Source of the DNA: Nymphaea colorata
Taxonomy: Eukaryota; Streptophyta; Magnoliopsida; Nymphaeales; Nymphaeaceae
Assembly: GCF_008831285.2 (NCBI RefSeq)
Contig: NC_045147.1
Span: 14,858,854 to 14,922,853, forward strand
Length of the DNA stretch: 64,000 nt
Direction: 5' to 3'
Shown here: piece by piece, positions 51,601 through 62,099 of the stretch
How the letters are laid out: the number at the start of each line of letters is the position of its first letter
Position numbering within the stretch: position 1 is the stretch's first letter
Notes under the pieces: generated by a model
Database searches by the model: none
Told to the model about the DNA's origin: nothing
What the model saw: only the letters and a program-made list of their open reading frames with translations
Position numbers and translations under genes: made by a program

Positions 51601-54600
51601 ATGGATTTGTGCGTGGGTGGCTGATTCCCATTGGGAGGAAAGGTTTTTTTTTTTTTAAATCATGAAGATGAAGAAGAAGAAGAAGATGGAGATGAGGATG
51701 AAAATGAATATGATGAAAATTATAAATCTATGGTTATGAAATTATGATATAAATTATGTAATTGTTGACTAGTGCTTTCTAGATTGATATTGTTATGAAT
51801 TTTGATGTTTACGAATCATGAACCGTAACTTTATAGCAATAATAAGTCTATTATTCTGTTAAACATGTTTTTTGTGAAGAACATATTATTCTTTATTTTT
51901 ACTGATTTTTTAATGATTTTTTCGAATTTTTTCCTATTTTTTCTGATTTATTAAAAAAAAACGATACTGTTACGATACGTTGCGATATTTTACGATACGG
52001 CGTATCTTAGATCCAGACCGATACGGCTTATGATACGCTTTTTACAACATTGATTGAATGTGCCAAAGAAAGGAAAGATTTTATGAGATGTTAGGAGAAC
52101 AAGCACATTCCTAATTTATACTGTATAGGTGACAACAACTTCAAAACAGTTAGTGCTCTACCACATCTTGTCGTTTCGTATCAGTTGTCTATACTAAATC
52201 TTGCGATTGATAGTTACAGTTTTATTTTTATTGACTGAAAAACTTGAGTCTTCTCTTATCAAAAAAGTGTAGTTAAAATCACTTAATTTGGAAGTGCAGA
52301 ACACTTAATACATGCAGTGAATTTTAATTCATTTCTCCCGTTTTGTTTTTTGTTTTTGGCTTATTTTGCTTTAGCTTGTAGGTATTTTGATCTTTCATGC
52401 ATGGTTCTGATAATATGCTGCTTATGAAGTGCTTATACAATGAGTGGAGAGGCATGTTTGGATGGACTTCTGATTGGCGTGCTTTGTTTGGAAGACCTAT
52501 GAAAGAGCAAGTTGTAACATCTTTCAGAGGGGTAATGTTTCCATTTTTTAGCAATTTATTGTATATTTTCTCCAATTATCTTCCTTTTCATCACTATCAT
52601 GATCCATGCCTTTGTCAGATACTTTCTCAGTGCTTCTTGGATCTAAGTTCTAATTTCTTGCATGTTTCCATTCTTGTTGAGTATGGTCTTTTCTCAGCTG
52701 GTGTGTGAAAAAATAAATCGTTGTTTCTAATTCTAATGGCAGAATAGTTTTTGTCACAATTATTGTCACAACTATCGTTTTCAGGTATTAAACGACGAGT
52801 TTTTCCATGTATAGTTTGACAGAGTTGTTTTCTCAGAAAATTTCAGCGAATTTTAAAAAAACTAAAAAGGGAAAGATCCTAACAATAACATGTCAAAAAT
52901 TTGAAAATAAAATTTTGGTAACTGAAAAATGTAAAAAAACGTGCAGAAATGCAAAAGAAATGAGCAAAAACAGAAAAAAACGTGAAGAACATGTTTTTTC
53001 TTGTTTTTTCAGTTTGGCATTTTCTTTCAGAAAAATGCCTTTTTGCCTTTTTTCCAGCTCACTTGTTTTTAATGTTTCTTTTTCACGTTAAAAAAAATAT
53101 GTTTTCTGCGACACTGGTCGCAATAGAGGTTGTCCTTTCCTTATTCATTTCCAAGTACATGTATGCTAGCAATGCTGACTGGGAAGTTCTTTCCTTGTTA
53201 AAGAGCATATAAGTTAAACTTCCTAAAAGCTATTTGGTGAGCATCTTATTTTAGTTGAATATTAACTTATTGGAGAATAATTGAAATAATTCACATAATA
53301 AATGACAGCTAAGACCTTGCATATTGTAGTCTTAAGTAAAATCAGAAAAAGGAAGAGTTTGGTGCCCCATCTAAGCTGCTGTTCTTGTTCATAGGCAGTC
53401 CTAGATGCTAGGGTTGCACCTAGAGAGTCTAGTCAGCCTAGAGGCTAGGTTGTGGAAGTGCTATCCAAGGGTACCTTGGCTTTGCTTTGACCTAACAAAG
53501 GCAAATATTTTTGTACAAGTGAATTTTGTTATTCTCTAGCTAGCCCTGCAGGCTGCAACAACTAGCTACACATGTATATGCATACAAAAAATAGTTAAAT
53601 GTTCACATGGAAACTTTGACGGCCTATATAAGTTAGATATATCTCAGATGCTTTGACCTATGTTATTGAAGATGCACTTGGGCAGCCCAGGTGTGTCAGG
53701 TACTGCTCATTTCCTAGGCTTAAGTGATCTAGGTAATGAGCCCATATTCAACACGCTGGATGTTGCTTGGGAGCAACTACGCGACTTGACACCCAGGCTC
53801 TTTTCATGTTACAAATCTGTTATGTAGGCTCTCCTCCTCCTGCCTTCATACTACTATTCTTTTTTCGTTCTTCTCATGCCTTTGTGCCTCTCTCCTGCTT
53901 CTTGTTCTTCTTGTGTTTTTTCCTTTGTTTTTTTTCCTGGTTTCGTTCTTGCTCTTTTTTGTCTTGTTACTGTATATATATAAGATACCTACCATGTTGT
54001 ATGTATAGTGCTATTATATATTACATCTGTGTATGATATGACTGTGTATAAATATGTAATACTTTGTGTGTTGTACAATCTGTATTATTTGTTGAACATG
54101 GTGGTGGTGTTTTATTATAAATACTGCTGGATTGTTTTTACAGAGAAATGCTTCAATTTGATGTTGAATCATGAATGTAATGTTTAGTATTGCCATTTAT
54201 TAGTTTCTAACTTTCTGCCCCTTTTATGGTACTGTTTAAAATGCTAGCCTGTATTTTCTAGTTCTTATGAGAGTTAAAAATGGTTGCTTGTAGGGAGCCT
54301 AACATTTTGTTCGTTAAACATTAAAGCGTGATCGCATGATAACCAGCCTTAGATTGATAGGCATTTTCTCTCATGCTAGTTCTGGTCAGGTCTTGCAGCT
54401 AGTCATTGATAGAGACTGCTTCTCTAGTTATTACTTTTCTCTTTTAAATTTTATCCACTGATGAACAATTTTAAAATGAAAAGTATTTCTCACTTGGGCA
54501 ATAACAATTAAGTACGAGTGAACTCTGAATCAGTTCTTCAATTTAAACACCAGAAAGCTATGCTGTTCACTATAATTGACAAACTGTACCATGCATAGCT

Positions 54601-55385
54601 TCTTTTTCATTGCTTTATACATCACTAAATTATAATAGTAATAACATTACCTAATAAGATATATTCTTTTAAATATATTTCATTTAAAATATGTGCACAG
54701 CAATTTTGTTTGTTTGTGTAATAGAGACACATTTGGCGTGCTTTCGTTTGTTATGGTGAGATTTAGAACTCCATGGGTCTTCTCTATCAGATTTACTGAA
54801 ACCATATTGCATATTGATATGGCATAGGCAGTGATGAGGTGCTTTGTGTTTTACATGCTTGTCAACATCATTGAAAATTTTGATTTGGATGGCTGAATGT
54901 GTACTGTTTCTCAGGTTCCTTTTGTTATTATGGAGGATGTCCAATGGCTTCCATCTAGCTATGTGGATGTTAAATTGGAGGGTTCAGGACATCCGCTTCC
55001 CCTTGTGACTGTTTATCATCAGATGCACCCTGTTCAAGTTTCTCCATACACAGTTTTCCAGTGTGTCTTTGGACATGGATATCCTGTAAGAATTTTTTTT
55101 TTTTTTTAATCTTATGTGTCTGTGACTATATATATATATATATATATAAGAAAATTGAATGGTGAATCTAGCTTTTTAGAGTCACCCAGCCATCTAATCA
55201 TGACCATCCAATCAAACATGATGGACGGTTAAGAGAAAAACAAGGAGAAAAAGGTATGGACATTTTTATCATCTAGTATTAGTTCACAATTTTTTCTCCT
55301 TATTTTTCTCTCAATCATCTATCTGCTTCAGATGGAAGACTCTGGTTGGATGGCTTGGTGACTCTAGGTGGCTAGAGTCATTTGC

Positions 55386-55449
<64 letters not shown>

Positions 55450-58173
55450 TTTTGTGCAGGTTTTTTCCTTGTTCAATTTTATAACATGTAAGATTTTTCA
55501 TTTTCTAGTTATAGACTATGTAGAACTGTAAGATTTATCTATCTCTGTTGGTGTAGATCGGGCTACTAGATGAAGAAAAGATCCTTCCACCTGGAAGGGT
55601 GATTACGGCAGTTGGTTTATGTAGCTTGCAGAATGGGGTTCCGGAAATCAAGCCTTGCAAACAGCTTCCCTGTTTCTTGTATGAAGTTTCTTAAAGCCTA
55701 GAATTTGTAAATCATCATTGTACCTTTGACATTAAGTTTTACTCATTTATGTCCTTTAGCATGATAATGTGAATTTCAATGATTTGCTCATGCTGATTTT
55801 GCATAATAGTTTAGCACGTCTACATTATTGAAGGTGAACAATTTTTGTTTCTGTAATGGCTTGTTATCTTGTCTCTCTTTAGCTTTACCTTGAAGTACTT
55901 TTCCATGTGATCATATCAGATATAATAATTTGTTCTGTCATGCAGATCTGAACTGACAAAGGATCAGTTAGTGGCAAAGCTTGCCAAAAGTACTAAAGTT
56001 CTGTTCTGGGGTGGCATGTTGTTGAGCACCTTATCAGTTGGCATCTTAGCTTATGCAATCATTAGGTAAGTGATGAGGATATGATTAATGAGGTTGCAAA
56101 CTGGAAAATTTTGCATATAGCAGTTAAATATGCTCCTTGCATTGGAATCTCTTTGACTATAGTTTATATCTTTGCTTAAGCAGTTAAGTGTAGGCAAGGC
56201 TGGTCACCTAGGCACCTGCCATTTTGAAATGTCTAGGTGCTGAACAGCCTGCAGGTTAGATCTTTAGAAAAGGAAAAAAGAAAGCTGCTTCTTCTTCTTC
56301 TCTGTCTCTCTCTCTCTCTCTTTTTCCTCGTTTCTTCTTCTTTCTCATCTTCTGCTGTTGGATATGTAGTTTTTTTCCCCCTGCTATCGTCCCCCCAGTA
56401 GCTCTTCTAGCTGCTGCTGCAACCTCTCCCAAAATACTGATTTCACGGAGTGTACTATTTTAGCGCTCTCCTAGATGGAAGTTGGCTTTCCTTAGTTACT
56501 CTACCCTAAGAAGTCACTCGCCATAAAACTGCTTGCCTACAGAAGTATTCTTCTTTTGTTGTCTCTTCTTCTACTTTATTTTTTACATTGTCGTGCTATA
56601 TAATCTTTGTTTGACTTCATTAAATGCAACACTTTAAGCTTTATCTTCTTATGATACGCTTTTCTGTATGTTAGAATTTTAACTGTTGTTATCGTAACTT
56701 GACATTCAGATGTATACTGCTTGGAAATGCTTCAACTTTATTAATGACTTTAACATTTAGTGATAGATTTTATTGTTTTCTGTTGTGGCCTGTCTAATGC
56801 TACATAGTCCTGCCTAGTCTATAGAATTTCATTTACCGCCTAGACTGTATTTAGCTCTTTTGACAGCATAGGCTCCTTCCAATGAAGGTAGCTGGGAGGT
56901 AGGCTCCTTGCCTATATTAACCAAAAATCAGTATGTACACAAAATGAACAGCGTAGGCTCCTTCTGGAAATGATAATAGATGGTTTTTGTTCTAGTTTGT
57001 CCCCGACTCTCCGGTGCTTCAGGTCTATGGATGAACTGCCCCAGTTGTAAGTGTATATTCCACTGTTATTAATCATCTTTGATATGTTGGTATAACATGC
57101 TCTTAAAGCATAATTGCTATTGATAGTAATAATATTTAATAAGATTCTGTAACCACTGGTTTCTGGAGCGCATATATGGCCATGTCTACTGTCCATGTTG
57201 AAAATTTGCTGCATTTATCTATATCAGAGGTGAATCATTTACAAAATGATGTGTAAGTCAGGTCGTATTGGGCATTACTAATCACGGTGATTTTGCATAT
57301 CTTCTATTTTTAAATTTAGTAAATCTAGTGTATTTTTGCATTAGAGCGTAGCAAGGTTGGTTTTGAGTCTTATCTCATATCATCAAGGGTCAGTATGATA
57401 CATATCAGTCTATTCGGCTAGTCCAATGGAGCTTTTTATGGTTCCATTTAGAACACAATAGCATGTCAATGTGGCAGTAGGATGTTCGGTTGCTTAGGAA
57501 ACACTACATTTCATTCAGTTTTTCAATGGGCACCTGCAGGGTGGGTGAGTTCTGCTGATTTTAGTAGTTAATTTAATCAGCTTCCATCAGGGAAAGGGGT
57601 TTGTCAGGCCTAGTTGAATAAAAGTTCTTGGAGGCTAAAATCTAGCTCTTTGCCAAATGGCAACATGCTAGACTGCCACCAAGCATTTTCTTCTTCTTTG
57701 ATATAATTTTTTACCAGGGAGAAGTGACGTTTATTAAAAAAAATGTTTCCTTGTTTGTTTGTTTGTTTTTTTTTTCCATCTCTTGACCTCCTTATCAGGA
57801 AGGAAGCCAATCTGTAAACTTCTTTTCTGTTATTTGTCCATTCTACGAGTTTGACTATTCCAAATTAGGGTGCGTAAACTAGTTACCATAGGCTTTGGAT
57901 TACTGAGCTTTCAATGCAGAATCCAAACGTTTCATTGTCATTTGGAAGTGTTCTCACTGTCTACATTTTCATGCATACCAATCGTACAGAACTTATGTGT
58001 GAATTTGTGAACATGGGCACATAGTTTTCTCACATATGGAATAAAATCTACAACATTTGCCTATGCTTTAGTTTTTGAACCTCGAGCTTCTCATGTCTCT
58101 TCTACAATCAGATAGGTAGATTCCTTCCATATTTTACAAGCTCAAGGGAATGGTCTACGTCTAAGACTCTAAT

Positions 58174-58204
<31 letters not shown>

Positions 58205-58746
58205 TAGAAGAATCATCTTTCATGAATTATGATCTATTACTATTACAGCTTCACTTGAAATTGTCATGGGTGAACATGTCTGATAAAAACATTTGCCGTT
58301 GGCAGCCTGTACTTTTCAGCTTACAGTCAAATCTAGGAATTTGTAGTTACTGTCGTTTTCACCACAAATTGGCTCTATTCGGTTTCACCTGATATCAACA
58401 TGGCCATGTTTTTTCCAGTCTTGTATGATGACATTTAAACAGTTGTGATTGATCTGTTGCTTTCAGAAACTGGAGCAGGTTGAAAGAGTGGAGATTTTGG
58501 AGGCATCCCTATCAAGAACAAAGCAATCCTCATGCTGATGTCCGTACAGATGATGTCTCCGAAGATGTTCCAGATGGCGAATTATGTATCATCTGCCTCA
58601 TGAGACGAAGAAGAACTGCATTTATCCCCTGTGGGCATTTGGTTTGCTGCCCACAGTGTGCTGCTCTGGTAGAGCGTGAATCAAGTCCAAAATGCCCTGT
58701 TTGCAGACAATCTATTAGGGCCTCAATTCGGATATATGATTCTTGA
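48671..58746 (+). CDS. SPL2: SP1/SPL2-type (MULAN-like) membrane RING E3 ubiquitin ligase
   Basis: Relatives SP1, SPL1 and SPL2 sit in plastid, peroxisome or mitochondrial outer membranes and ubiquitinate membrane proteins such as import components. Exons 48671-49030, 52430-52531, 54915-55085, 55557-55678, 55946-56065 and 58467-58746 join in frame to 384 residues. Transmembrane segment 1 is at about residues 22-38 (AVLGLTVAVVAVRTW). The BAM/GIDE-like middle domain includes CLYNEWRGMFGW and HPLPLVTVYHQMHPVQVSPY. Transmembrane segment 2 is at about 270-291. The C-terminal RING has Cys332, Cys335, Cys347, His349, Cys352, Cys356, Cys368 and Cys371 (CIIC, CGH, CPVC). The sequence resembles Arabidopsis SPL2 more than SP1 in my judgement. 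Introns 1, 2 and 5 are long (about 3.4, 2.4 and 2.4 kb) and hold transposons. The exon 2 acceptor at 52429 lacks a pyrimidine tract. Confidence 0.93.
51326..52052. mobile_element. hAT-type non-autonomous element with perfect 8-bp target duplication
   Basis: ATTGAATG occurs at 51318-51325 and again at 52053-52060, directly beside the element. The termini are CAGTGTTGTACGTATACGTA and, on the other strand, CAATGTTGTAAAAAGCGTAT. The sub-terminal parts are made of repeated CGATACG/CGTATCG words, giving strong self-complementarity. An 8-bp duplication with CA(A/G)TG ends is the hAT signature. The 727-bp interior has no transposase. It lies inside intron 1 of the E3 ligase gene. Confidence 0.82.
53394..53800. 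repeat. Repeat with CTAGG-type words in intron 2 of the E3 ligase gene
   Basis: Words such as CCTAGATGCTAGGG, GCCTAGAGGCTAGG and, 300 bases later, TTGGGCAGCCCAGGTGTG and GATCTAGGTAATGAGCCC suggest a decayed element of the common plant type rich in CTAGG and GCCTAG. Exact ends were not found. Confidence 0.35.
55126..55434. mobile_element. Micron-like MITE inside a (TA)n microsatellite, copy A (best preserved)
   Basis: The body at about 55150-55388 is flanked by TA tracts at 55126-55149 and 55389-55434. Left end: GGTGAATCTAGCTTTTTAGA then GTCACCCAGCCATCTAATCA. The right end, on the other strand, reads AAATGACTCTAGCCACCTAG then AGTCACCAAGCCATCCAACC. These are imperfect inverted repeats of about 45 bases. 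No coding capacity. It lies in intron 3 of the E3 ligase gene, about 45 bases after the exon 3 donor. Confidence 0.75.
56188..56930. repeat. Second repeat region with CTAGG-type words, intron 5 of the E3 ligase gene
   Basis: GTAGGCAAGGCTGGTCACCT and AGGCACCTGCC lie at the left, and GCCTAGTCTATAG, CCGCCTAGACTG and TAGGCTCCTTGCCTAT at the right, with a CT-rich middle. The layout is like the repeat at 53394-53800 and probably represents a decayed DNA element; boundaries are approximate. Confidence 0.3.
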
Positions 58747-59287
58747 GTTGTTTTGAGTACTTAATTATTATGTTTCAGCAGTCGTTACGCTAGCCAGGAT
58801 AAATCCTCATCCCTGTAAATTTTCTCTTGTAGGCGTCCTTAACTAGAGAAGTACACCTGTTCTAATCCCGAACATTGTTCACATTTTCTTCCATTGATGG
58901 AGTTACTGATAAATCTCTTGCTTTTCTCCAATTTCTCCTTCGAGGACACGCTCTCTCCCGTGAAACAAGACCGTCTCTTGCTAATGGATCGAGTTTTGCT
59001 CCTTCTCCCAGCTTATGGTCTGTAGTGCGTAGCTTTAGGAAGAAATGACAAACTTTAAAATGTCACCATTTGATTTCCGGAACACCTCTTCTCAAGTCAG
59101 GACAGAAGGGCACAGTTTTCAACATCACCTTCTTCCTATCTTCCTCCGTCCGATGGCGAAGATGGTAGAACACTTTCAGGGATTAGGGTTCCTACCCTTG
59201 CCTGAAATGGGGAAGAATTAAACACAGCAATACAATAAAAAGTTTCATTTGATTGAGCCTAAAGATCCCTCAAACTTGATCCCTTGT

Positions 59288-59321
<34 letters not shown>

Positions 59322-62099
59322 GACAGGCGTTAATGAGCAAATTTAGACAATAATGTGATAATGGTTTTCTTCTCCTAACCTTGTACTAATCACCTTTGCG
59401 AGTTAAACTGTAATTGGTCCATGTTTTTTGGCAATGGGACATCCTGTCTTACTGGACAGCTGACATATTCATCCCTGATTTTTATACCTTTAAGACAAAT
59501 GTGATTTCGTCACTTTAAAATATTGTTTTCAGTTTATGATGGACATATATTTAGCAGGATGGATTGTGTTACTTTTAAATTATTGGAGATGGGAAAATAT
59601 CAAAATCCAATTTGTTCAAAATAATCTCAATCCCAACCAGCTGCTTCAGGTGGTATATAAAACGTATTGCAACATTAAATGGCAAACTTGAACCTCTTCT
59701 GCACTTTCAAGAGTCGTAAATCCTTTTCTACACAGAGGAGGAGATCATTTGGCTGTACATGTGTCTTCAATAACTCTTGACGTTTTATGACATTCTCTAT
59801 CGTTTTCCCAAATCTAGGCATAAGTTCGAGATGTCCAAATTACTTACCATGACTAGTGGCCCTGATTTCAACCTTTGTAATTAAATCTCATCATCTTAGG
59901 GATTACTAGAAGAACAAATAAAACCTTAAAAATAGATTCATGGAATACTCACAGAGTGTCCCCGCAGCCAAAAACCCCCAAAGAGAGTCTATGTTTCCTT
60001 CACAAAATGCAAAATCCGTAGGCAAAAGGAAATTCTTAAAGGGCATTATTTTATTTGCAAATGGTCGCTGAATGAACTTCTATCTTGCTAGGTTTAGCAT
60101 GACTAAAACAAGTTGCAGCATCTAGTTAGTTTTTCTTGATTGATTGATGCAGACGGCCCAAATAAGGTATCCATGCACCCGTTAGCGGTCCTAATCTCTA
60201 AACAATTAAACAAATTAGTGATTATGCATGCTTAGGTAAAAATGACGCATTTTGTGCTCATACTTCCAATTTGCATTTTAAAAGATGGAACATTGACGAA
60301 TAAGGAGCCTTAGATTAGCTGGTGCCATGCGAGCAAATTTAAACTGCGAGAAACGTAGCTGCCATGACAGAACTAGCTAGGCGTGCAGGTCATCCTTCCA
60401 GTCCTTTGTCATCTGTTTGGATTCATCCTCATGGGGAGGAATTCCAGGTCGCATCGACTCCTCATTAAGTTGTTCAATGTCTTCTTCCTCAATAATAGCA
60501 TGATCGGATGAGTATCTTTCAATATCTTTCAACTTATATCAAGGGATGCCTGCACGTAATATTCGGAGACAGATGAGCTACCTTTTACCATCTCTGATTT
60601 ATCGGATGCTCTTACATTGGAATTTGAATACCACTTACAAAAAATCTATACCGTATTTGAATATGATTCTTGAATTCACAATCAGAATATGATCACTTTT
60701 AAGTTCACATCTAAATCTGACTTTTGAATGCATATCTGAATTTACATCTTATTATGATATGTTAAGAACTTACTCTCAAAATGTATAGATATTGAATATA
60801 GGACATTTAAAACTGAATCACAATAAAAATATGAACTTGGCAGGATGTTTATTCAAAATTAAATTCGAATTCAATCGAACGCCATTTCTTAAATCCAAAT
60901 AAGACTCAATTTTCTAATCGTACGTTAAATTTTTTCTCTATCCTACCTTTTTTAAACAGTTTGGTGAAATATCCCATTAATTTAAAATCCCGATCCATTG
61001 ACTTTTAAGTTATTTATTCATATTAAAAAAAATAATAGTAATATTGTAGACCCCATATCAACCAACCTCTAGAAGGGCCATTTCGAACCTTTTTTTTTTT
61101 ATTTTTGTTCGCCGATGTTGTTAACATCGGATGAAGAGCTACTTATGCACTCTCTCTTGAAAGACCCCATATTATGTACGCAAGCCTGATTAATCAGCCA
61201 TGGCACTGAAGGGTGTTTGACATCTTTCAGAGTGGATAGCCGAAAGCTTGGGCTATGTGCAAAAGAATATGGGAAGCGGCAAAATCAGAAAGGGGTGTTT
61301 AGTTAGAATAACATTGTGTTTTTAGAATACATGTTCCTTTGACATGTGTTTTAAGAATACCGTGTTCTTATTTCAGAACATATGGAGTGATTCTATCCAT
61401 TATTTGGTTATTGGATTAAGAAACATATCTATGATTACATCTTATGTCCTGAACCCAAAACGTTTTGGGATCATGTACCGTAAGAACTTGAGTTCCAAGA
61501 ACTCAATGTTTTTCTTAAACACCTCATATATGTATGACGTCGTATGAGATTGTGATAATCAGTGGAAGCTCCTGCATATGTGCAAGGAATCGAGATAGTT
61601 AAAAGGTGATGATCAGTTGAGAAGGAGCTGGATCTAAAGGAACATGAAAGGACCATGTTCAAACCAAATCATAGAAGATGAGGAAATGGACAGTGCGAGC
61701 GTAAATCGATAGGTTCAAACTTCATACGTATACCAAGTTAAATAAGTTACTAATCATAGGGGAAACACTGCTGAAAGTGAAGATGATGCCTTTCCAACAA
61801 TGAAAAGACGATAATCAAGAAGCTTCAGCTTCGTTAGAAGAAGTTTGAAAACGATTGCATATGTACACCAGTTGTCCCCTGGTGTTGTGGTAGAATGTCC
61901 AGGATTCGAGGACTGGTCTTGAAGAGGGAGAGGAAAGGATTGCATTTAACCTTTGTCATCAACAGATACAAACTAACAGGAATAAGTTTGAGAAATGGAT
62001 GAGAGAATTTACAGTTCTCTGCTGCATTTCGGGTTCTTCGAGCAAGTAGAAGAAAAGAGGAGAATAAGGCCGGCATTGTTGCATGTTATAGCCTTCTGA
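58747..62099. other. Intergenic region between the E3 ligase and NSP1-type genes
   Basis: Both genes converge on this interval, so 3' untranslated regions lie at each end. Between them no full gene was found. A (CT)n tract lies at 59288-59318. Repeated GAATTC/GATATG-like words at about 60620-60890 suggest a decayed repeat. A short coding-like fragment on the minus strand at 60377-60532 is listed separately. Confidence 0.5.
60377..60532 (-). pseudogene. Short coding-like fragment of unknown origin
   Basis: A minus-strand frame of 51 residues followed by a stop reads with a protein-like, acidic composition: SSDHAIIEEEDIEQL, then RPGIPPHEDESKQ and WKDDLHA. It has no Met start, and a stop lies two codons upstream of its first listed codon. 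It could be the last exon or a retroposed tail of some gene. I do not recognise the family, and chance cannot be excluded at this length. Confidence 0.2.
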
